A model generated the notes under the pieces. The model had not been told where the DNA came from. It worked only from the letters and a program-made list of their open reading frames with translations, and did not search any database. From the NCBI GenBank assembly GCA_019137255.1, contig WPDH01000179.1, positions 80,979 through 144,978 on the forward strand: a DNA stretch of 64,000 nucleotides, read 5' to 3'. The position numbers were made by a program, and so were the translations under genes. Shown in pieces: positions 46,501-58,358 of this stretch; within the stretch, counting starts at the first letter, position 1, and every line of letters starts with the position of its first letter. This DNA comes from Corinectria fuckeliana (taxonomy: Eukaryota > Ascomycota > Sordariomycetes > Hypocreales > Nectriaceae).

Positions 46501-49500
46501 GTTCTTCTGGAAGTCTTCAGTAACCCTGATGAGCAGTTGGCCCGTGCCGCTCAGTCGACGTTCCTCGAGGTCTTCATGGGCTACACTGTGAAGTCAAGGC
46601 CCAAGACGGCCACTGCCGAGTCTCCTGCAACACCCTTCAGCGTTATGATCCACAAGCTTCAGGACCTGCTCAGTAGGTCAGAGCACTTTGAGGTGATCAC
46701 TGTGCATCATAACACCTTCGATGGCAACCATAGTAGCCCTGCCTCGATGCTGGGGAAGCAGATTCGACTCCGCCTCGTGGCCGATGAGGAGTCGGAGATC
46801 CCCCGACCTTATCGTAACATCATGGTGTCGATTCACGCCATCGCAACCTTTAAGTCTCTGGATGACTACCTTCGCCCTCGTATCAGTTTGACGGAGCGTC
46901 CGCGCGGTTCCCGCAGGGATGGCCTCTCTAGAGCCCTTGCAGCCATGGCTGGCTCGGCAGGAATTCCGCTAAGCAGTGCAGCTGCAGCTCGACTTGCTGA
47001 GCGAGCGCCGTTCACTGTCGGCTCGATCGCTCCGCCCCCTCCACCCTCCGCCCCAACTCCTTCTAGTTCTCTATTAGCCAGGAAGTCGAGGTCGCAGTCA
47101 GGCGTGCCAGCTACTCCCGATGAAACGGCTGGCCCTTCCAAGGACAAGTCTCTCCTGAGGCGCTCCTCAAGGCGACAGGCGGCTTCAACAGACACTCCAC
47201 CCCCTCCAATGCCCCCGCCAGAAAATGACGACGAGATGCAAGACACCTTGGAGTGCGCCGACGAGAAGCAATTGACCGACGACGACGATACTGGCGAGAG
47301 CAGTGCGCTCGACGCCATCGTTGGCGAATTGGAAGAAGAGGTTGACGAAGAGGCCACTCCAGAGGATACTTCTGCTGTCAACATGGAGATTGCTACTGGT
47401 GGCAACATCACTGCCCGCAAGGAGGATGGAACGAGAGTTGCAACTCCGACCGGATCTGGTGCTCCTACCCGTGGTGGTGCTCCGCCGCCTCCTAGTCATG
47501 GAACATCTACCCCAGCGACTCCGTCATCTCGGCCCATGTCTTATGCTTCGGCACTGCAAGCGGTTCCCCAGGATTGGCACATCGAGTTCAACTTGGACGG
47601 CAAGCTCATTCCCAACGAGACCACAATCTACCGTGCTGTGCATAACTCGGCATCCAGCTCGGACGAGCATCTGAGCCGGAGTATCTGGTCTGCCGTGCAC
47701 CCTATCAAGTTTAAGCGAGTGCCAGGCCCGCCGCCTGCGGAGTCACTGGCTTTCACTCCTAACGCTGACGTGGACGGAGAAGATGAGAATGGCATTCCCG
47801 CCTCACTGGCAAAGCACCCTACAACGGCTTCTATTCTACGACTGCTGAACATTCTTCACGATCTCAACTCTAACATTGAAGACGTTTTGGTGGAGCAGAA
47901 GACTAGCATTATTGGTCTCAATGTCGAGCCTCTATCTCAATTCGTCAACACAAAGCTTACGGCGAAACTCAACCGCCAGCTTGAGGAGCCCCTGATCGTA
48001 GCCAGTAACTGCCTCCCTAGCTGGTCCGAGGACTTGGCGCGACTCTACCCATTCCTCTTTCCATTTGAGACTCGGCACCTCTTCCTCCAGTCCACATCCT
48101 TCGGATACGCCCGATCGATGGCCAGGTGGCAGAACACCCAGTCCGCGGAGGAGAACCGCCGAGACCGCAACAACGAGCGCCCATTCCTAGGCCGACTCCA
48201 GCGACAAAAGGTTCGAATCTCTCGACAGAAGATTCTTGAGTCTGCGTTGAAGGTCATGGAGCTGTACGGCGCATCGCAGAGCATCTTGGAGGTGGAATAT
48301 TTCGAAGAGGTTGGCACCGGTCTTGGCCCGACCCTCGAGTTCTACTCGACCGTATCCAAGGAGTTCTTCAAGAAGAAGCTCAAGCTTTGGCGCGAAATGG
48401 ACTCTAATGGACCCGATGAGTTTGTCTCTGGCGGGACTGGACTCTTCCCCCGACCCTTGAGCGACGAAGAGGCCGGGGCACCTAATGGAGAGCGCATCCT
48501 CCATCTCTTCAAGATGCTTGGAAAGTTTGTTGCTCGATCCATGATTGACTCTCGCATCATCGACATTCATCTCAACCCCATCTTCTTCCGAATCGGAGAC
48601 GGGTCCCCGACTGCAGTCAAACCATCATTGGGAGCTGTCAAGATTGTCGACCCAGGCCTAGCGCGTTCGTTGAAGGCTATCAAGAAGTTCGCATTGGCCA
48701 AGAAGGCCATCGACGAGGACCCCGAGCGGACTCCAGCGCAAAAGGTGGCCGACACGGAGGACATTGTCATTGACGGAGTCAAGCTCGATGACCTCTGCCT
48801 GGACTTCACCTTGCCCGGATATCCAAACATTGAGCTCGAAGACAACGGATCCCAGAAGCGAGTCAGCATTGACAATGTTGAATCGTATTTGGAGAAGGTG
48901 GTTGATATGACGCTTGGGTCTGGTGTCCGCCGTCAAGTTGACGCTTTCCAAGCTGGGTTCTCACAGGTGTTTCCATACTCTGCGCTCAGCGCTTTCACAC
49001 CTGACGAGCTAGTTAATCTGTTTGGACGGGCTGACGAGGACTGGTCTCTTGAAAGTAAGTTGTCCATTATGCTACAGATACCGACACGGCACTAACCAGC
49101 TTCCTAGCCCTTCTCGACTCGCTCAAAGCCGACCATGGCTACAACATGGACAGCAAGAGCGTCAAGAACTTGCTGCAAATCATGAGCCAGTTTGATCCAT
49201 CGCAACGTCGGGACTTTTTGCAATTCACGACCGGAAGCCCCAAACTTCCGATTGGAGGTAAGCTCGAGGACGCTACCGACTCTATGGCTATATCTAACAT
49301 TTGTTCTAGGCTTCAAGAGCTTGACACCCATGTTTACGGTAGTTTGCAAGCCCAGTGAGCACCCATACGCCTCCGACGACTACCTTCCTAGCGTTATGAC
49401 GTGTGTGAACTATTTGAAGCTTCCTGATTACACCAACATGGAGACGATGAAGAAGCAGCTGTCAATGGCTGTTAAGGAGGGTCAAGGAGCATTCCACTTG

Positions 49501-49506
49501 TCTTAA
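43572..49506 (+). CDS. ufd4: HECT-type E3 ubiquitin ligase, Ufd4/TRIP12 family
   Basis: Five exons (43572-43894, 43973-44076, 44144-49054, 49108-49257, 49310-49506) encode 1894 residues. All introns are 52-78 bp. The N-terminus is disordered and basic (SSRITRSSARQAASQAAQSS). An acidic tract follows at about 193-227. Armadillo-type repeats lie at about 255-615 (LRHDDLSVQLIALQELSEIL, CRCLANLMEALP). A second Glu/Asp/Asn tract is at about 745-812. The HECT domain is at about 1498-1894. The catalytic Cys is Cys1861 in MTCVNYLKLPDYT, 34 residues from the end. Ufd4 acts in the ubiquitin-fusion degradation and Arg/N-degron pathways, in cytosol and nucleus. The substrate in this species is inference. 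An ATG at 43581 is an alternative start three codons later. Confidence 0.95.
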
Positions 49507-50273
49507 ATTGAAGACATCTCCTAAAAACGAAACGGCACACGAAGCTCGTTGCAAGCATGACCATTCATATTAGCATGCCCTGTCTGTGGTGACTCAAAGC
49601 GGCGTATCTCACATCCCGAAACCATGACAACACCACACACACATTTCACAGCACCTGCGTAAAGCCTGAAACCATGACAAACAACCTCACGCCTGCTTGA
49701 TGCTTCTCATGACACGACATGGAATTCTTGTTGATGGAGCTGGAAGAAGGGATAGACTAGGGGTGGCCGCTACGCGCTCACACACAAATGCATGGCAGGG
49801 GTAATTAGGCGCAGGAATTTCAATCAGAATTGCGGGAATGAATGAATGGCATGGCAGAAATTTTCACTCTTCTTTTTAGGGGCCACAGGGCAAAAGGATG
49901 TGCAAGTATTGCAAAGTAGTCATAGAGACGAAATTGGGTGCGTTTGAACTTGACTATTCGTTTCTCATTTCATGTGAACTGATTACACAATATCTACAAT
50001 GGATGTGATCAAACCAACGCGGATAACGGTTGTTGACAAGCTCTTCATACCACGCGAAGGTGCCGGATTCTTTCATCAAACCAACCTGAACACCAGTACC
50101 AAAACTACAACCGAGTAGGCCCCTTTGCGACCTATTCACCTATCTATACGTTCATTTTCATAGAACAACCCATCCGTTCCAACTAAGTATAGCATTGACA
50201 TGTTCGACAAGGATGCTTTGCAGGAACAAGGTTCGTTCGTCTTAAACCATGGCGACATAGCCAGCCACCTAGA
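49507..50273. other. Convergent 3' intergenic region
   Basis: About 770 bases between the HECT gene stop and the stop of the acidic nuclear protein on the other strand. A/T-rich stretches near 49860-49990 and 50160. No gene. Confidence 0.4.
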
Positions 50274-53024
50274 TCATAAGCAGGCATCGCTGTCTTCATC
50301 CGAGTCCCAAATCTCGGGCGGAACTAGGGCGTCGTCGCGGAGCAGGCTGTCCGGCAGCATCTGACTCTTGGAAAGCAGCTGCGAGGAGTCGGTGGCGAGC
50401 GGGAGGCCCGCGGGTATGCGTAGCGGCGAGTCGTCATGGAAGACGAGGCTGCTGGACGACTGCAGGTGGGGGAAGGACAGCCGGCGCGAGGCGACGCCGG
50501 CGCCGGCGGCAGAGGAGCGGTCGGGCGTGGAGGCCTGCGAGGCGGTGGTGGCCTGCGAGGGCCGGACCGCGCCGGGCGGGTTGGGGTTGAAGGCCGGGCG
50601 GGAGGCGCGGTAGGAGGATGCGGTGAAGGGCCTTGGAGCAGGGAGGCGGTTTGCGGGAGGAGGCTTGATGGCGGTTTGCGGGGAGGGCGGTTTCGTGGGC
50701 GTTGGTGAGGATGTTTGGCCGACGTGCTCGGCTTCAGGGGTCGAAGGCACGAGGATGTCGTCGGACGTGGGCATCTGGGTCGAGTGGGCGATGTCGCTCT
50801 GGAGCTGGGCTTCGACCTGCTGCGAGACGCTGATGCTGGGCGTGGGCGTGGGCGTGGGCGCTGGCATCTTGTTTCCTGGCCGAGGCGGCGAGGAGCTAGG
50901 AAGGAGTTGAACTTGTTCCTCGTCGTCGTCTTCAGCACCCATGTCCTCGCCACCCTCACTGAAGAGCGCATGCCGCAAATTCCACAGCAGTTGGCCGATG
51001 ATGGCCGGCGGCAAGTAGACATAGCGGTCAATCTTCCTGACAAACCAGCCCTCTTCGCGCATATCCGCCTCTTCGACGGGGTTGTTCAGCTCATACACCT
51101 GCGGCAGGTCGTATCGCCATGAACTCCCACCTCCCTCTACACGGCCTGGGTCCGCGCAGGCCATATACCGCAGCTCCTCACCCTCGAGGAGCCAGAAGCG
51201 GACGACCTGTGCGGGGATGCGGAAGGGCAGGGCGACGTGGACGCGGAAGCCTCCGAGGACGGCGGCGAGCACGTCCGGGGCTAGTGGAAGGAGGACGTCG
51301 GTGCAACCCGAGGCGGCCGGGAGCGCTTGGAGGGTCGCTAGAGGCACGCGTTGCGACTCGAGGGGCTGCGTCTGGATGGTTGCGTGGGCGGACGGGTGAT
51401 GTAGAGGTTTGCGGAGGCATTTAACGATAGGGCGTGATGGCTTTGGCGGTGATGAGGGAGGAGGCAGCGTCGTGGGCTGTGAGCTTTCGACAGGCGGCAA
51501 CATTGGTGAAGAGTGTGAAGGGCGAGGTCGCGACCTGGAGGATTCTACCGAGGAGGCGGCGGCGAGACTTGGGCGAGCAGCAGAAGGCGTTGGTGTTGTC
51601 GCCTTGGCGCTCTTGTCATTCTCCTCCTCCACTTCTTCCGAGGAAGCAATCTGGTCCATGACAAGCTGCGTCTCAGGCCCAGCGACGAAGCCTCCCTCGT
51701 CATTCTCGTCAAACACTTCAAAATCTTCATCATCATCCGAATCCGGAATCTCTATGAGAGCTTTCTTGCCTGCTTTGCGAGGCGACACTCTCTTCCTGGG
51801 TGTCGGGCTCGCCGTCTCCGCCTTGATCTTCTTCCCGTCACCCAGCTCGGCGCTGTGTCCCCGGCGCTGGGGCTTGGTAGGGGTATCCATCTCCTCCGGC
51901 AGCGACGAGCTCTCAGCAGAAGCAGCCGTTTCGCCGCTGGGCGACGGTATAGGTCGTTCCTGCAGTGGCATGACCCCTCCAGCGCCCCAGCTGTCTGTAG
52001 CGAACGAGTCCTGGAAAACTCGCTCCTTGCGCCGCGGCGTCGTCGAGACACGAGGCTTCCCTGTTAGTTCTTTGAGAATGGACCTCGGGGCCGATCCAGC
52101 GGCTGGCGAGGACTTGTTCTTCAGCGGCGAGGGGCCTTCTCCGGGTGGTCCGTAGCGGCCCATCATGATGCTCGCGGGCGTGGACGCCTGGCTGGACGAG
52201 GGAATGACGTCGCGGGCGGTACGCTTGGCGGGAGTCTGGGGCACGACGGATTCCTGGCGGTCGGCAGTTTGCTGTGATGGCTTTGGGGAAGCGAAGCGGA
52301 GGCGCCGCTTTGTCAATGGCGAGGCAGCTGCTTGGCGATGGCGGCGTGGGCTTGGACTCGTCGGGTCCTGGAGCCAGTCCTGGAAACCGTTTTCGTCATT
52401 CTCATCATTCTCGTCGTCATCGTCCTCCGAATCCCTGATGCAGAGCGCGTGCGCGGGGTCCCGGCCGAGGAGCTGGGTGAGGGTCTGGGTGTGGTAGCTG
52501 GAGGTAGGGAGATCGCCGAGGGTCCTGCGCCGATTTGCTTTCTCTTTTTTGGTGATGGGCTCTGCGTCCGTCTCTTCACCCAGTGTTCGTCTTCGTTTCG
52601 CCCTTTCGTCCTTGGTCGTCGTCTTTCGCGAGGTCGCCCTTCGTTTCCTGCCACTTGATACCGGCTCTTCGTGTTCCTTCTGCGCGGCCCGGTTCTCTTT
52701 GTTCTCGTCGACATCGTCCTCGCTGTCCTTCTCGATCTCCTTCTCGCTCTCCTTCTCGCTCTCCTTCTCGTGGTCGTCCTCGTCGCTAACGTCCAAGACA
52801 ACCCGATCGCGGTCATCCTCCAAGCCAGACACAAAGTCAATCTGCGTCAGGGTCTGCTGGCGCAGCGACCTGGCGGGGACCACCGTGTCCTTCTTGCGCG
52901 TCTGCTTTCCATACGTGCGGACGACCCTTCTTCGCGGCGGGAACTGCGCCTGCTCCTGCGTCGGCGTCGAGTGATAGACTCGGCTTGGAGGTGCGACGCC
53001 GCGGGAGCGGGTCTGCGGGGCCAT
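50274..53024 (-). CDS. Acidic/basic nuclear-type protein with a conserved-looking C-terminal globular domain
   Basis: A single 916-codon minus-strand frame starts at MAPQTRSRGVAPPSRVYHST. The N-terminal two thirds are disordered: a basic opening, a Glu/Asp/Lys repeat (EKESEKESEKEIEKDSEDDV), two copies of an RRRTLG element (residues 144-149 and 165-170), and many Ser/Pro and Pro/Lys-Arg motifs that could be kinase sites. A globular region at about residues 555-690 includes CTDVLLPLAPDVLAAVLGGF, PAQVVRFWLLEGEELRYMA, DLPQVYELNNPVEEADMREE and YVYLPPAIIGQLLWNLRHAL. I do not recognise the domain. The alternation of strands and an LRYM motif recalls small PUA- or EVE-like folds, but that is only an impression. 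The tail is again Pro/Ser-rich and ends DSDEDSDACL. The nuclear location is inferred from composition. Confidence 0.82.
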   Translation of the reverse strand: MAPQTRSRGVAPPSRVYHSTPTQEQAQFPPRRRVVRTYGKQTRKKDTVVPARSLRQQTLTQIDFVSGLEDDRDRVVLDVSDEDDHEKESEKESEKEIEKDSEDDVDENKENRAAQKEHEEPVSSGRKRRATSRKTTTKDERAKRRRTLGEETDAEPITKKEKANRRRTLGDLPTSSYHTQTLTQLLGRDPAHALCIRDSEDDDDENDENDENGFQDWLQDPTSPSPRRHRQAAASPLTKRRLRFASPKPSQQTADRQESVVPQTPAKRTARDVIPSSSQASTPASIMMGRYGPPGEGPSPLKNKSSPAAGSAPRSILKELTGKPRVSTTPRRKERVFQDSFATDSWGAGGVMPLQERPIPSPSGETAASAESSSLPEEMDTPTKPQRRGHSAELGDGKKIKAETASPTPRKRVSPRKAGKKALIEIPDSDDDEDFEVFDENDEGGFVAGPETQLVMDQIASSEEVEEENDKSAKATTPTPSAARPSLAAASSVESSRSRPRPSHSSPMLPPVESSQPTTLPPPSSPPKPSRPIVKCLRKPLHHPSAHATIQTQPLESQRVPLATLQALPAASGCTDVLLPLAPDVLAAVLGGFRVHVALPFRIPAQVVRFWLLEGEELRYMACADPGRVEGGGSSWRYDLPQVYELNNPVEEADMREEGWFVRKIDRYVYLPPAIIGQLLWNLRHALFSEGGEDMGAEDDDEEQVQLLPSSSPPRPGNKMPAPTPTPTPSISVSQQVEAQLQSDIAHSTQMPTSDDILVPSTPEAEHVGQTSSPTPTKPPSPQTAIKPPPANRLPAPRPFTASSYRASRPAFNPNPPGAVRPSQATTASQASTPDRSSAAGAGVASRRLSFPHLQSSSSLVFHDDSPLRIPAGLPLATDSSQLLSKSQMLPDSLLRDDALVPPEIWDSDEDSDACL

Positions 53025-53788
53025 GGCGGGAGTGGCCTGTCGAATGGGCTGCGTCTTAATGCGGTCGTGGAACTAGGTAGGTAGTTGAAGGCTTTCGGGG
53101 GAAGTAGATGAGAGCCAGTTGGTCAAAGGTCGTTGTGCGTGGTGTTGAGGTTGAGGTCGAGGTTAAGGTTGATGATCGAACATGGTCACTGGTTGGCAGC
53201 TGGCGGCGGGCGGTTCGCACCCGGGTGGGCCTCTTTAGCCCCGAAACGATAAGGTGGCGTGCCTGCCAAGTACGTTAAGACTAGACATCGCGTCGCGTAA
53301 AGTGGCAGCCAGCGCGAACGCGTTAAAAGTGCATTCACTTTCCTCGGTCTCCAGTTAGGAGTGACCCACAACTCGCCAACCATAAGATATTATGCTATGG
53401 ATATTTCTACCAAGCAAGGCCCGCTCCATACCTGCTTGGTTGAGATCGCTTCGCTGGAGATCAAATCGCTAACGAATCTATCATCCGAGACTCAATCCTC
53501 AAGTACAATCACCGTGGACAAAACATAAGCATAACGCAAACACTGCCGATCTTATGCTCACATATATAAGACTTAGATATATATGTAACATAACTACAAG
53601 TCGTTGATGAGTGAAACCACCATAGCAGACGCCGATCCTTGTCCCCCAGCATTGACGTGACAAGCGTGGCGTGTTCCCCTCATCCCATGGTCAACTGTCG
53701 TAGTATACTTCGTACTGGTACAAGCTTCTTCTCCTGGTCCCTCCGCTCACTTGATGCTCATGGCTTCACGCCATCATCGTCGCCCGCT
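53025..53788. other. Spacer between two minus-strand genes
   Basis: About 760 bases between the stop of sec3 and the start of the acidic nuclear protein, both on the minus strand. An A/T-rich palindrome (ACATATATAAG to ATATATATGT) lies at 53561-53588. No gene seen. Confidence 0.4.
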
Positions 53789-56700
53789 TCATCGGAAGGC
53801 AGCTTTGACGTCGGCCCGAGGCCACTCGAACAAAACATCTCCGCCATACACATCCGTCGTCACTCGTCCAATCCGCGCATCTACTTCTTCGTAGAACTGT
53901 TCGCATTCCGTCAGGACCTTGATCACCAAGCCACGGCTCAGTGCCGGGTCGTCGGCGTCGCCAAAGTGCTTCTCCACTCGCTTCCGTAGTGCCTCGATGC
54001 CCTTGCGCACTTCTTTCGAGTCGTAGTTGCCCAGCACCTTGTTGAATACTGCCTTGCTGTTGGAAGGCTGCGCTGCAATGATTGCTGGCGACTTGCCACT
54101 CTGCAGCTGAGCCTCCATGTTCTCCAAGTGCTCCAGCACCTTGCCTAGAGGCCGCCTCATCACTGCGTTCAAATAGAGCCCCATGTGCTCGTAGTACGTC
54201 GTGTTTGCTTGCTCCTTCCACTCCTCGAGCACGTCTAATCCCCGAGTATCTGTCTCCTCGAGGAAATGGTTCATGTTCTCAATCAGGAGAATGTGGAAGT
54301 TGAGCGCTTCCTTGTCCTCCGGGTCCGCAGATCCATTTGTCACGCTCACCGCGGGATTCTCTCGTGCAATCACCATCAGCGAGTCGAACATGGTCTTTAG
54401 CAGTCGGTCGTATTCGCGGTCAACCGTTTGCCGCGCCGAAAGGTGGGGGTCGACCCCAACCAGCATGTTCTCCACGGCTGCTGAGAACGCCGGGAACACA
54501 CGGATAAAGGAAATGACACCCTTGCGTTTCTTGATCTTGACCTTCGTCTCTTCAATCGCCCGAATCTGCTCGTCAACGAACTTCTTGAATTTGCCGTCCA
54601 AGGTTCCATGCAGCTTCTGCAAGAGATTGTTGAGAAAGTCTTGGTTGGACTGGCTTATCTCGCCCAATTTCCTTTCCATCGTTGCTAGAACTCCAACTCC
54701 TTGTCTGCATGACTGTTAGCATTTCTGGAACAAAGAGACCGGGTAATATTGCCTCGACTTACAGAGGATCCTGCCCTATGACCCACTCCATTAGTCGCTG
54801 CAGCTCGTCCTGTAGGAAGGTGAAGATCGTCTCGAGAGATCGCGTGACACGGCGAGCGAGTTCGCGGTCAGGCTCCATTAGTCGAGAACGCTTTAGGTCG
54901 CCTACACGACGGTCTCGGGGTTCACACGCCGCAACCGAGTCGGGGAAGTCTATTTGCTCGAGCGTCGTTGCGTGGAAGAAGTCGACCACAAAGTTCTGTT
55001 CCATCTGCACCAAGGGCAGTAGGTCATCCATGACTCCTGCAAACACCTCATATGGTAAGCTCCGGCTGTCGTTTGTTGGCTTCTCCACGGCTACCCTGCT
55101 GCCACCATCCGCCAACGGCGATCGGAGGGCCCGGGCCAACGTCTGGCTTCGCTTCACTGTCAGCTTTCTTGCCGTGGTTGCCACACCGCCCTCCTGGTGT
55201 TTCTCCGCCTGTGACGAGAAGAGAAGTTCGGATTCCTCGCCAGTCAGTTTCCTAGCGTTCTTACGCCAGATGTCCATGACGCTCTGGAACTCCACCCGGT
55301 AGACAGGCTGGCTCTTGTCTTGGTAGATTTGAATGATGGAGTTCCAGCCATCCAGATCGACATCTCGGGCATAAAGCATCAAAGGGTGATACTTCCAGAG
55401 AGCATCACGGCCGACGTCATGGTGAGTGGAGTCAACCTTTCTAGAAAGTGCCCCGTCCATGGCCAATTTGGTCGCGTTGAAGGCAGAGTCAATCTGCTTC
55501 GCCATAAAGTCTACCAGCCGGTGCATGAAGAGCCCGCTTTCCTGAACGTACATCTCCTTCTTCTCTCGCACGATTCTCATCTGCCCATAATCGCTGTTGA
55601 GGCCATGGGTCTGGTCTGAGTCCATGGTGATGTCTACCGCCTTATTGGAATCACCAATCAAGGAGGGGTCCATCTTCGTCACGGCTCTGAAGAGGGTTAC
55701 TAGAGCAGTCTCGACATCTCCAAGACCTCGAATGTTGTCCAAAGGCGCAACCCTGAGCGCCTCGAGATCGTTCGTTGTAATGGCACACGTCTCAAGTAGC
55801 GATTCTAGCTCCTTCTTGAGCAACTTCTGGTTGGCTGTTTGCACTTGAAGACCTTGGCCCTGGGCTTCGATGTATGAAATATCATCCGACAGCGTCTGAC
55901 GTTTGTTAGACTGAGCTCAATATCCTCAGGTGGCCGACTTACTGAGAGCTCAACAGAGTAGAGCGTTAGGAGATTATCCAACTCCTCGCATTCGGCCATA
56001 GCAAGGTCCATGCCTCGCTTGATAGCTTCCACGCGTTCATCCTCTTCGCGGAAGCGAGCCAACCAACCACCTGCCTGTGCCTTATTCAGTTCACGCTCCA
56101 GCTCAATCTTCATTTCATCCACGTTTCGTGCTCGCATCTGCTCTCCAGGGATCCATCCGAAATGATCGAGCCACGTGCAGAATTCCTCACTTCGATCGTC
56201 TAGGAGCGTCGGGTCCACGCCCAATGTTCTTAAATATTTCATGTCGTTGCCTGCCGTGAGAGAACGGTGAGATACTCCCTTTGCAGCTTCCCTTGGCTTC
56301 TTGACTTCCTTTATCGGGCTATGGGAACTGGTCGGACGGCTCGTGGGAACCGAGATTTTGACTTCTGGAACAAGGGAAACCCGTTGCGGAGATTTTTCCG
56401 TGAGCTTGGGCGGCTCCGGGCTTGCGGGAGCCTCTTTGATCGAGTCCTTGCCCCGAGAAGGAGGGCGAGGTGGAGCGGGAACCACGCCGGTGATGCCATC
56501 TGGCCCGTCTTCGGATTTGGGTTTGGTTTGTCGCAGACGCTCTCCAGCACCGCCAGGTCGAGGCTTGAATGCGGTTGCAGCAGATGCCGTGGCAGCGGCC
56601 TTCCAGAAGGCGCCAGCGATCTCACCCCGAGACTTTTTGGCCTTTATCATGGGGCCCAGACCAGGCCGGGATGTCTCCGAGTCTTTAGGTGTTTCGGGGG

Positions 56701-58358
56701 AAGACGTCTCTGACGCTTCGGCAGGTGCTTCAGTGGTTGATTCAACTGGTGGCACAGCCGCGGGCTCCAGAGGTGGCGTGGGGGCAGATCTCGCCGTTAT
56801 AGCAGGCGATGCTGCTGGGCTTGCAAACTTTGGCAATGAAGCGGTAGACGGAGCTTTGAGAGCTGAAGGAACCAAAACTGGTTCCTGCTTTTCAGCCTCA
56901 GATATACGGGAAGTAGGTGTTGGAATATCTCGGTCTTTGAAGCTCCCTGTCAGAGATGTCCCTGTAGAGAGTTGGCTTGAAGAGTCCTTTCGAGGTGCTG
57001 TTCTCTCGCTGCTCCTAGGTGGCGGTGCCATGGGCTCTGGCCTCTTTATTGGGCTAACCAGGGGAGGAGGTACTAGGTCTCGATCATGAGGACGGGTTGG
57101 GTCCATGGGCGGTCTTCTTCTCTCTGGAGGCGGCCTCTCTGGCTGATAGGCTTGAGGCCGAAGCTGAGGGGGCGGCTGTAGCTGCACCGGTGGCTGTGGC
57201 TGTTGTAGTGGTTGCGGTGGTACTAAGACGGAAGCTTGGGCTGTTCGCGGCTCGGGGGGTTCTCCAAACCGTCCAAAGGCACCTGGGCCAGGCATGCCAT
57301 TCCGAGACCTGGGAGGTAAGCTGGAACTATCCGTTGTAAAGGAATTGGCGACTGAATCCTGGCTCCTGTTACTCTGGGCCATCCATGGAGGCTGAGGCCT
57401 CTCCCTACTCGTGGTCGAATCGACGCTTCCGACAGGTGAGCTAGTGCCGTTGATTGGAGGACGGACTGGAGGAGTTCTTGCGAAACGGGGGTTGTCGGGG
57501 GGGGCTCGCATGGGAAGGCCGGGGCGCGGCGAAGGTGTGGAAGAGTTTGGCTGGCTGGGTCCTTGGTCGAGCTGAAGGGGTTGAGGTTGCTGAAGCGGCT
57601 GAGGTTGCGAAGGTGGGTGAGGCGGCGGTGGTCTGGAGGCGCCAGCGGGTGGACGTCTCCCAGCTCCCATGACCTGGTCATATTCCCTGGCATCGAAGCC
57701 CACAAGCTCGGGGGTCTTGCCGCCCGTGTATTTTCCATATATCTTGATGAGACTGGCGATGAAGAACTTCTTTTCCTTGTCGGTTTGAGCCTGCCAAAAG
57801 TAGGGCTTTCCCAGTGTGACAAGAAAGCCGGTCTCGCCGACCCATTCGCGATGGGAGGGGTTAACTTGAGGACCGGTGTAGGACTCGATGTGGGTAAGGT
57901 CGTCGAGATTCCACGTCTTGCCGATTGAAAAGCTCCCATTGACGTTTTCTTTTGATTTGTGCATCCGAACGCGACCCGACTTGCGCACGGCTACAATGAT
58001 GACTCGAGGTTTCTGGACTTCGGGGTTTCGAGCCGGAGGCGGAGGAGGTGAGGAGGGATGAGAGGAATACTCGGTGATTCGAATGTGGGTGATGTAGGTC
58101 TCGAGAACTAAGATGGGGAAGGCGTTAGTCGGCGAGCTCTGGTTGGGAGCGCACTTCACTGGGGATGAACAGAGGAGTTGATAGCAGGCCGGACAACGGG
58201 GCCCAAGGAATGGGCAGACTAAGAGGCGAGGACGTACGGGAGCCATCAACATCCTTCTTGTTAAAGCAGCTGTCGACAATGCGGCGCTTCTCATCCTCGA
58301 ACCGCTCTGCCCTGTTGACGGCCGCGCCGGGGCCGCCTCCTCCATTTGCGCGGTCCAT
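53789..58358 (-). CDS. sec3: Exocyst complex component Sec3
   Basis: Four minus-strand exons (58358-58238, 58107-55943, 55895-54763, 54704-53789) give 1444 residues. Introns are 130, 47 and 58 bp with GTACGT and GTAAGT donors. The N-terminus (ERFEDEKRRIVDSCFNKKD, then ETYITHIRITEYS) leads into the PH-like Sec3 phosphoinositide/Rho-binding domain up to about residue 170 (KTWNLDDLTHIESYTGPQV). A long Pro/Ser/Arg-rich disordered region follows, to about 620. The rest is the helical exocyst subunit fold (LDNLLTLYSVELS, LLPLVQMEQNFVVDFFHATT, FPAFSAAVENMLVGVDPHLS). Sec3 marks the plasma-membrane sites where secretory vesicles tether, at hyphal tips in filamentous fungi. An alternative acceptor 50 bases upstream at exon 2 would shift the frame. 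The chosen one keeps the DGSLLETYITHIRI pattern of the family. Confidence 0.94.

Noticed and set aside
48181..48240. GGTTCGAATC resembling a tRNA B box
   Set aside because: It lies inside the conserved HECT-domain coding sequence. No cloverleaf can be folded around it.
56301..57089. Plus-strand frame of 262 codons
   Set aside because: Antisense of the Pro/Ser-rich linker of sec3. The sec3 frame has clear family motifs on both sides.
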